Assembly (NCBI GenBank): GCA_027485405.1
Contig: JAIXRB010000096.1
Location: 1 to 20,154, forward strand
DNA length: 20,154 nt
Direction of reading: 5' to 3'
Origin: Leptospiraceae bacterium
GTDB taxonomy: Bacteria > Spirochaetota > Leptospiria > Leptospirales > Leptospiraceae
Position numbers and translations under genes: made by a program. The notes under the pieces are model-generated. The model did not search any database. It saw nothing but the letters and a program-made list of their open reading frames with translations, and was not told the origin of the DNA. Position 1 is the stretch's first letter; every line of letters starts with the position of its first letter. Below are positions 15,056 through 20,154 of the stretch, in pieces.

Positions 15056-16237
15056 ATGAAGCGTTCTGAATTTCTAAAAAACTCCTTTGCTACTGGCCTT
15101 ATTCTTTCTTTGCCCAATGGTACCAACCAACTTTTGGCAAACAGTCCCGAAGAAACAGAATTTCGAAAAACCGACCCCATTGGATTTGCCCGTTCCAAAG
15201 GATACAATGAACCATTGGATCAAATTCTGATCGCAGGGACGATTGCTCCTAACTCACACAATTCGCAACCATGGAAAGTAAAGAAAGATTCAAATTTACA
15301 ATTTTCTTTGTTTGGTGATTTCTCCCGACAGCTCTTGCCAATAGACCCAAAAAACCGCCAATTCTTCCATTCCCAAGGTTGTTTTTTAGAAATGGCAGAC
15401 CAAGCCGCTAAGGATCTGGGCTATAAAACAAAGATCACACTCTTTCCTTCTGGAGTTCCCGATGAAAAGACAGGGCTCAAAAAACCAGTTGCAACATTTG
15501 CTATCGTTAAAGATCCAAAAATTACAGCAGATCCTTTGTTTGATTATACCAAACATCGGCAAATGAACCGAGCCGAATACCAAGGAAATTGGATCACTGA
15601 AGCCGAGGGTGAAGCCATTGCCAAGCTCGCTTCTGTTCAGAACGGTAGATTAATCTTTGTTACGGATTTAGAGAAAATCCAAGCAGTATCTCCTGTATTA
15701 GTAGAGGCGTTTGCAACAGAAATCAGAAACAAAGAAAGAAATGAAATCAACCGTCAATACTTTCGGATTTCAAACAAAGAAATTTATGAGAAAGCAGATG
15801 GGCTTACTTTGGAGGGAGCTGGGCTTAGCAATCCGCTCCGCTGGTTTGCAAAGAAGTTTTTCTTGGATTTGAGTTATGATGGTTTTCATTCCGAGGCTTC
15901 TATCCAGCAATCCATTGAAGTCCTAGAAAAAGGTGTACGTACGGCGAAAGGCTATGTGTTTTTGGTGACGGAAGGAAAAGACGATGAAAAAGAATGGGTC
16001 CAAGCTGGAAGTGCCTTTGTTCGCACTTGCCTTGCTCTTGCTGGAAGTGGAATTTCCTTTCATACAATCAACCAAGCGTTTGTGGATTATCCAGAAAGCC
16101 TTCCTTACCAACAAAGGATAAAAAGCATTTTGGGTTTAGGGAAGAACCAAGTCATTCAGTTGGGGGGAAGAATCGGACGAAGTGACTATCGTTTTGCGAG
16201 CCCTAGGCGAGATTTGGATGCATTTTTGGTATCATAA
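15056..16237 (+). CDS. Acg-type nitroreductase-like FMN oxidoreductase
   Basis: A 393-residue protein of the Acg branch of the nitroreductase superfamily. Visible motifs are A-P-N-S-H-N-S-Q-P-W-K (about 62-72, flavin phosphate region), D-P-K-N-R-Q-F-F-H-S-Q-G near 95-110, H-R-Q-M-N-R-A-E-Y, G-S-A-F-V-R-T-C-L-A-L-A near 320, and the ending Q-L-G-G-R-I-G-R-S. The reaction is unknown; Acg of Mycobacterium tuberculosis binds flavin and may store it. The ATG at 15056 gives K-R-S-E-F-L-K followed by a hydrophobic stretch, a Tat-like signal in which the second Arg is Ser. The frame stays open back to an ATG at 14924 (437 residues), which would make the start cytoplasmic or differently exported. No strong ribosome-binding site marks either start. 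Divergent from the LruC gene. Confidence 0.8.
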   Translation: MKRSEFLKNSFATGLILSLPNGTNQLLANSPEETEFRKTDPIGFARSKGYNEPLDQILIAGTIAPNSHNSQPWKVKKDSNLQFSLFGDFSRQLLPIDPKNRQFFHSQGCFLEMADQAAKDLGYKTKITLFPSGVPDEKTGLKKPVATFAIVKDPKITADPLFDYTKHRQMNRAEYQGNWITEAEGEAIAKLASVQNGRLIFVTDLEKIQAVSPVLVEAFATEIRNKERNEINRQYFRISNKEIYEKADGLTLEGAGLSNPLRWFAKKFFLDLSYDGFHSEASIQQSIEVLEKGVRTAKGYVFLVTEGKDDEKEWVQAGSAFVRTCLALAGSGISFHTINQAFVDYPESLPYQQRIKSILGLGKNQVIQLGGRIGRSDYRFASPRRDLDAFLVS

Positions 16238-16240
16238 GAG

Positions 16241-17536
16241 TTAAAAGGATTGGTTTGCTCCAATGCTAAACCAAAGTAAATGCTTAGGGATTTTTTGAGA
16301 TTGGTAGCTTTCTTCCAATAGGATTTTCGCCATATTTGATCCATTTGAGGCTTGGATCGAATCATAGACGAGCTCATTGACAAGCCCAAATAACTTAGAT
16401 GGATCGGCAGTTCTACCATCTCTTTCTGAAAGATTGTGTGCTGTGGGATTGCCTAATGAGTTTGAATAGTAAAAACGACTATTATCGTAGAGGTATAGAT
16501 CATAGCGATAGACGTGATTTTCTGAAAGGAAGTAGTCTTTATAAACCAATCGAAAACTCGTTGTGATATCGTTTATCCCTGATTTTTGGCTGGCATTGTT
16601 GTTTACCCAAATATAACCTATGCTACTTGAAAACTGTAGTTGGAGGCGGTTGTTTTTGAAAAATTCACGTGAGATGGAAAACGTACTTTACTGGTTTCCA
16701 TAACCTCCTCCAACGTCATACGAAGTCTGAGTAAAGGATTGTATGGTGGGATTTAAGGATTTTTGGAAAAAAGGAAGCTCCCACCAAATGAAAATCTCAT
16801 TCCAAGCAGAGCGCACATTTCTATCTTTTTTCGAATACCACCAACTACCAATCGTAAAATCACCAAACTTTCCTGCTTCTAATTGGTAGGCTATAGTTGT
16901 AAACAGCCCGTCGGTTCTTGCCATCCCATTTTTTTCATTGTAGGTGTTGATTCGGGTTGGATTGACCAAGCATTTATTCAAAGGAGCAGTGGGATTGGTC
17001 AAATCGCATTTGTCCCCATAGACGTTATTTGCGGGATCCAAGAAAATGGAATTGCCTTGCGGATCGGGGGATACATTGCCAGATGAAAGGCGATCAAAAA
17101 AGCGTTGTCCTTGGACTTCCCTTCCCCCTGGAAAGGATTGGAGTCTTCCATCGGAGTCTCGGTCAGTCCTGCCCTTGAGAGCAATGTTCGCTTCCAGTTC
17201 AAAGTAGAAGCCACTGCTGTGTCCCACTCGAGCAACTGGAATGTAAGTGGGGGACTCCGAGATCTCTTTGTAGCTAGCATTGTTTCGTCTCGCTAGGTAT
17301 TCGCCGCCAAAGGACTGTCCTCTCCAGACCCAATCTGTGGCGATTTCATGGGTCACATCAATTTGAACGGCAGGCTCGTCCTCTTTGTCTTTGGTGGATT
17401 CCTGTTTCTCTTTTAACTGGTCGGGCTTCTGATTTCCAGGTTTATAGGTTTGTGTCCAAATAGGCTGAGTTTGAAAAAAAAATAGGAAAAGGAGGAAAAA
17501 ATAAATACCTGTTAAATTGAAATTAGAAAAGGGCAT
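16241..17536 (-). pseudogene. Outer-membrane beta-barrel protein interrupted by one in-frame TAA
   Basis: From ATG 17536 a signal peptide (G-I-Y-F-F-L-L-F-L-F-F-F, ending near W-T-Q) leads to a Lys/Glu-rich spacer and then alternating aromatic strands typical of an outer-membrane barrel. D-W-V-W-R-G-Q-S and G-F-Y-F-E-L faintly recall TorF/Gcw_chp putative porins. The frame stops at TAA 16690-16688 after 282 residues, just past G-G-G-Y-G-N-Q. The same frame then continues without a stop for 148 more codons (S-T-F-S-I-S-R-E-F, then strand-like segments such as L-Q-L-Q-F-S-S-S-I-G-Y-I-W-V) to the stop at 16241. The tail reads as the missing barrel strands, so this is one gene with a nonsense codon. 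Truncated, recoded or mis-sequenced forms remain possible. It converges on the nitroreductase gene with a three-base gap. Confidence 0.75.
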
Positions 17537-17545
17537 GATTTGTAA

Positions 17546-17574
17546 ATTACATACCAGATTTTCCGAGGTCTGAA
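17546..17574 (-). promoter_or_regulatory. Weak candidate promoter for the outer-membrane protein gene
   Basis: On the - strand TTCAGA (17574-17569), 17 bases, then TGTAAT (17551-17546), nine bases before ATG 17536. The -10 box is good and the -35 is weak. The short gap again suggests a near-leaderless transcript. Confidence 0.25.
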
Positions 17575-17599
17575 TTGTAAAAATAAATTTCTTGTTTGG

Positions 17600-17628
17600 T
17601 TGACAGAAAGTTTCTGATTGATTTAGAT
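17600..17628 (+). promoter_or_regulatory. Sigma70-type promoter placing the TRL transcript start at the ATG
   Basis: A perfect TTGACA (17600-17605), 17 bases, then TTAGAT (17623-17628), with 8 bases to the ATG at 17637. No Shine-Dalgarno is present. The spacing is identical to the arrangement at 73-110. Confidence 0.45.
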
Positions 17629-17636
17629 ATCTCCTT

Positions 17637-17969
17637 ATGAAAATCAAAAATCAACTTCTATTACTCTTAACCCTATCCTTTGCCGTTCTGTCAGCCTCCT
17701 GAGCTTCCACAGGTTTCACTTCCGGAACTGGAAATGGTTCGCTCTTTATAAGCGTTACTGAGCCTGTATCGAATTCAGCGGCTTCAACCGGTTCGAAAAA
17801 AGGCGAGGCTTGTTCGGTAAACATATTGGGACTTATTTCTATCGGAGACGCATCTATTGTTGCCGCTAGATCCAATGGAAATATCACAAAAGTAGCAACT
17901 GTCGACAAGAAATACTTCAATGTATTGCTTTTGTTTGGTCAGTTTTGTAGCGTTGTAACCGGCGAGTAA
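17637..17969 (+). pseudogene. TRL-family lipoprotein gene with TGA at the lipobox position
   Basis: A 21-residue signal peptide (M-K-I-K-N-Q, a Leu run, then F-A-V-L-S-A-S) ends at TGA 17700-17702. The same frame then runs on for 88 codons to TAA 17967-17969. The downstream part matches the TRL-like family (PF13146): L-F-I-S-V-T-E-P-V, S-K-K-G-E-A-C-S-V-N-I-L-G-L, I-G-D-A-S-I-V-A-A, I-T-K-V-A-T-V-D and a final V-V-T-G-E. The stop falls where a lipoprotein of this family would have its acylated cysteine; TGA is one base from the Cys codons TGC and TGT. The gene is likely a very recent pseudogene, a recoded gene or a sequencing error. Members are small secreted proteins of unknown function. An antisense frame across 17651-17920 is not considered real. 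Confidence 0.75.
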
Positions 17970-17985
17970 CCGAACCAAATAATAG

Positions 17986-18010
17986 AGGCAAAGCTACGCG
18001 GCTTTGCCTT
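17986..18010 (+). terminator. Rho-independent terminator after the TRL gene
   Basis: AGGCAAAGC (17986-17994) pairs with GCTTTGCCT (18001-18009) around a six-base loop, 16 bases after the stop codon. The following T-run is short, so termination may be incomplete. Its presence suggests that the TRL gene was until recently a functional unit. Confidence 0.6.
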
Positions 18011-18139
18011 TCAATTCCCTAGATTGACTAAAATGGTTTTTTTAAACAGGGGATGGGTTTCGCTAAGAAAAAGGGAAAAAACTGGGCAAAAATCACTGCT
18101 TGGATTTCCTGGATTCTTCGATACTTATTGTAACTCATT

Positions 18140-19777
18140 ATGTCCGAAAACAATACCCCTAATCCGTCAGGTCTATCCCTCAAAGTAAAATACACGTTTC
18201 TGTTTTCTTCTTGGGTATTTTTATCCGCTTTTTCCTTCTATTTGGGAATGAGTTTGATGGGAACGGAAGCCGCAAAGCCCAATGCCAAGCTTACCAAAGA
18301 AGCACCTCTCGTAAGCCCAAACGGGCTCGTTCCCCAAAAAGAGAACATACTGCCTAAGTTAGAAGAAAAAACTGCTGATTTGGAATCGAGTCCAGGGCAA
18401 AACCTTCCAACAGAGTCTCCTCAAGAAAACCAGGGAAGTATTACGGCAAATCCTGAAAGCTTGGAAGTATTAGAAAACCTTCCTGTAGAAGGCAAAGGGA
18501 AATTTAAGGCATCAGCTTGGTCTACTGACTGGTCGGCAATGCAGAAAACTGTCCATCTCTACAACGAGATTCACCCATTCATTTACACAATGAAAGGTGG
18601 CTTGTCCAACACAGGAGAGTTGATTTCTTCATGGTCGAGCACCGCAAGAAAAGAAAGAGTAGAGGAACTGCGCAGGCTCAATCCAAACGTAAAAGTAATT
18701 CCTACAATTTTTCGCTGGGAAAACCCAAAAGAAAAAATCCAAGAAAACATTGGCATGGGTGGAAGAAACGATATCCGAGACAAACATATTCAGATTATCT
18801 TAAATGAAATCCTAACATACAATTACGATGGAATTGACATCGACTATGAAGGGATGACTTGTGATAAAAAAGAAAAATTTGAAGAATTCTTTGCCCTATT
18901 GGCAAAGGAAGTTCACAATAAAGGAAAGTTAATCTCTGTCGCAGTGCATCCGAAAACTCCTAGCGATAAGAAAAAAGAAATGCAATGCAAGGGCCTTGCA
19001 AAGCCGATCCAAATGGATTTTCGAGAAAACTGGCGAGGACCTACGACTCATGATTATGAGTTTCTCGCAAAACATGCCGACCGTGTTAAGATCATGGCTT
19101 ACGAACTGCACCCGCGAAAGTACCACAATCCGGGTCCTGGGCCGCAGGCTCCCAATGTCTGGTTAAAAGACATTATCACTTATGCAAAGAAAAGAGTGCC
19201 TACTCACAAATTGTTTATGGCGATTCCTACATATGGATATGATTGGGCTTTGAATTGTAAGGCTTCCGCAAAAGCAGTTTATCATTCTGATGCACAGAGA
19301 ATTCGAGCAGGCGTTCATAAAAAACACCAACCAACAGATATAAACGATATCATCGCCAAAGAGAATAAAGTTGCTTCTTGGCGTAACCTTTCAAAGTTTT
19401 CGGATATTCACAAAAACCGAGCCTACGAAGATCCAACTCTTTGGTACACAAGTGGTGGATGCGACAGGGTTGCTTTCTTTATGAACCGCCGTGCCTTTGA
19501 AGAAAAGATGAACCTCCTCAGACAATACGACTTAGGTGGATTTTCGTTCTGGCAATTGGTAACTGACAATGACCCAGAAATCAACGACTACTTATCTCTC
19601 CTAGTCCAAGGAAAAGTTCCCGCTGTGAAAAAAATCACAGATGATGAACTGAAAAAAGAAGCCTTTGAAAAGCAAAAAGCGGCAGATGCACTTTCTCAAT
19701 CGAAAGCGTTAGAAGGCAAACCGCTAGAAGCAAAATTGAACAACATTCCTCCTGAAGGAAAATCCAAAGAAGAGTGA
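18140..19777 (+). CDS. Membrane-anchored glycoside hydrolase family 18 protein
   Basis: A 545-residue protein. Residues 1-17 are polar; a single hydrophobic segment (about 18-41) acts as a signal anchor, followed by a low-complexity Pro/Glu/Lys linker (45-128). The catalytic domain (about 130-495) is GH18: Y-D230-G-I-D233-I-D235-Y-E237 is the D-x-x-D-x-D-x-E motif with E237 as the acid. Further GH18 features are V-K-I-M-A-Y-E near 315 and G-G-F-S-F-W near the end. Many bacterial relatives cut cell-wall or chitin-like N-acetylglucosamine polymers; the substrate here is unknown, and a periplasmic role is inferred from the anchor. The C-terminal 40 residues are charged and low in complexity. No ribosome-binding site is clear at the ATG. 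The stop overlaps the next start. Confidence 0.88.
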   Translation: MSENNTPNPSGLSLKVKYTFLFSSWVFLSAFSFYLGMSLMGTEAAKPNAKLTKEAPLVSPNGLVPQKENILPKLEEKTADLESSPGQNLPTESPQENQGSITANPESLEVLENLPVEGKGKFKASAWSTDWSAMQKTVHLYNEIHPFIYTMKGGLSNTGELISSWSSTARKERVEELRRLNPNVKVIPTIFRWENPKEKIQENIGMGGRNDIRDKHIQIILNEILTYNYDGIDIDYEGMTCDKKEKFEEFFALLAKEVHNKGKLISVAVHPKTPSDKKKEMQCKGLAKPIQMDFRENWRGPTTHDYEFLAKHADRVKIMAYELHPRKYHNPGPGPQAPNVWLKDIITYAKKRVPTHKLFMAIPTYGYDWALNCKASAKAVYHSDAQRIRAGVHKKHQPTDINDIIAKENKVASWRNLSKFSDIHKNRAYEDPTLWYTSGGCDRVAFFMNRRAFEEKMNLLRQYDLGGFSFWQLVTDNDPEINDYLSLLVQGKVPAVKKITDDELKKEAFEKQKAADALSQSKALEGKPLEAKLNNIPPEGKSKEE

Positions 19778-20154
19778 TTCCTGACCCCCGATTTCTATCT
19801 CCAAGCGAAGGCGCTGAGGTTTTAGAAAAAGGGGGAGTTCTAGTTTTCCCCACAGAAACAGTCTATGGGTTGGGAGCGCTTGCTACGGATAGAGTAGCCT
19901 TCCAGAGAATCTATCAAATCAAAGGAAGACCGTCAGACAATCCACTGATTCTGCATTATGCGCACCTGGATTCAATTCGAGAAGATACAGTGCTTTCAGA
20001 TAGGGCAGAATTGGTTTTACGAAAGTTCTCTCCAGGGCCACTCACTCTCATCCTAACTAAGAAAAATAAGGCTTTGCTACCAGAGTCTTTGTCGACTGTC
20101 GGTGTTCGCATTCCAAATCATACTGAATGCCAAAAGATGCTTACCCTGCTTGGA
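19774..20154 (+). CDS. tsaC: L-threonylcarbamoyladenylate synthase, N-terminal part
   Basis: The first 127 codons of a Sua5/YrdC/YciO-family protein, cut by the window edge. It makes threonylcarbamoyl-AMP from threonine, bicarbonate and ATP for the universal tRNA modification t6A. Visible motifs are F-P-T-E-T-V-Y-G-L-G (about 29-38), K-G-R-P-S-D-N-P-L-I (about 55-64), S-P-G-P-L-T-L-I-L near 90 and G-V-R-I-P. The start is GTG 19774, forming GTGA with the stop of the GH18 gene, which implies translational coupling. AAGGA at 19755-19759 is rather distant. Whether it is the short TsaC or the longer Sua5 form cannot be told here. Confidence 0.9.
   Translation, partial: MIPDPRFLSPSEGAEVLEKGGVLVFPTETVYGLGALATDRVAFQRIYQIKGRPSDNPLILHYAHLDSIREDTVLSDRAELVLRKFSPGPLTLILTKKNKALLPESLSTVGVRIPNHTECQKMLTLLG

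Noticed and set aside
16241..16549. Separate 102-codon gene starting at ATG 16549
   Set aside because: The frame is open 46 codons upstream of that ATG and in register with the barrel gene, so it is the tail of that gene rather than a new gene.
17651..17920. 89-codon - strand frame over the TRL gene
   Set aside because: The + strand frame matches a known family from signal peptide to C-terminus; the antisense frame has no recognisable features.

Overview
The window looks like chromosomal DNA of a Leptospira-type spirochete. The evidence is indirect but consistent: a LruC-domain lipoprotein (the family is named after a Leptospira protein), relaxed spirochete-type lipoboxes, a large SpoIIE phosphatase with a many-pass membrane sensor, moderate-to-low GC, often weak ribosome-binding sites and many 1-26 nt gene overlaps. 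No rRNA, tRNA, CRISPR, insertion sequence or phage gene was seen.

Layout. (a) 1-7035, + strand: the tail of a membrane protein, then a leaderless-looking gene for a 7TM-sensor/HAMP/SpoIIE-phosphatase/TPR protein, then a tightly packed set of a COG3146/DUF482 acyltransferase-like protein, ClpS and ClpA (N-degron recognition and unfolding). (b) 7040-8013, - strand: RidA plus a translationally coupled small membrane protein. (c) 8066-8571, +: a small heat-shock protein preceded by two tandem CIRCE-type operators, implying HrcA control. (d) 8601-11167, -: leuA-hisC, overlapping by one base. (e) 11219-11548, +: a small VOC-like protein. (f) 11568-13008, -: a queuosine-precursor transporter (YhhQ family) overlapping a glycerophosphodiester phosphodiesterase, with a hairpin over the transporter's ribosome-binding site. 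(g) 13125-14885, -: a LruC-domain lipoprotein with a Thr-rich linker and an unusual C-terminal membrane/basic tail, closed by a strong terminator. (h) 15056-16237, +: an Acg-type nitroreductase-like protein. (i) 16241-17969: two divergent envelope genes, an outer-membrane barrel protein and a TRL-family lipoprotein, each cut by one in-frame stop codon with its downstream frame intact. In the TRL gene the stop (TGA) lies where the lipobox cysteine should be. (j) 18140-20154, +: a membrane-anchored GH18 hydrolase overlapping the start of tsaC (tRNA t6A synthesis), which runs off the window.

Most of the window is ordinary housekeeping and envelope content. The points most worth following are the paired nonsense codons at 16.7 and 17.7 kb, the leaderless promoter geometry shared by two genes, the tandem CIRCE sites, the acyltransferase-clpS-clpA unit as a possible N-degron module, and the two-ended sorting signals of the LruC protein.
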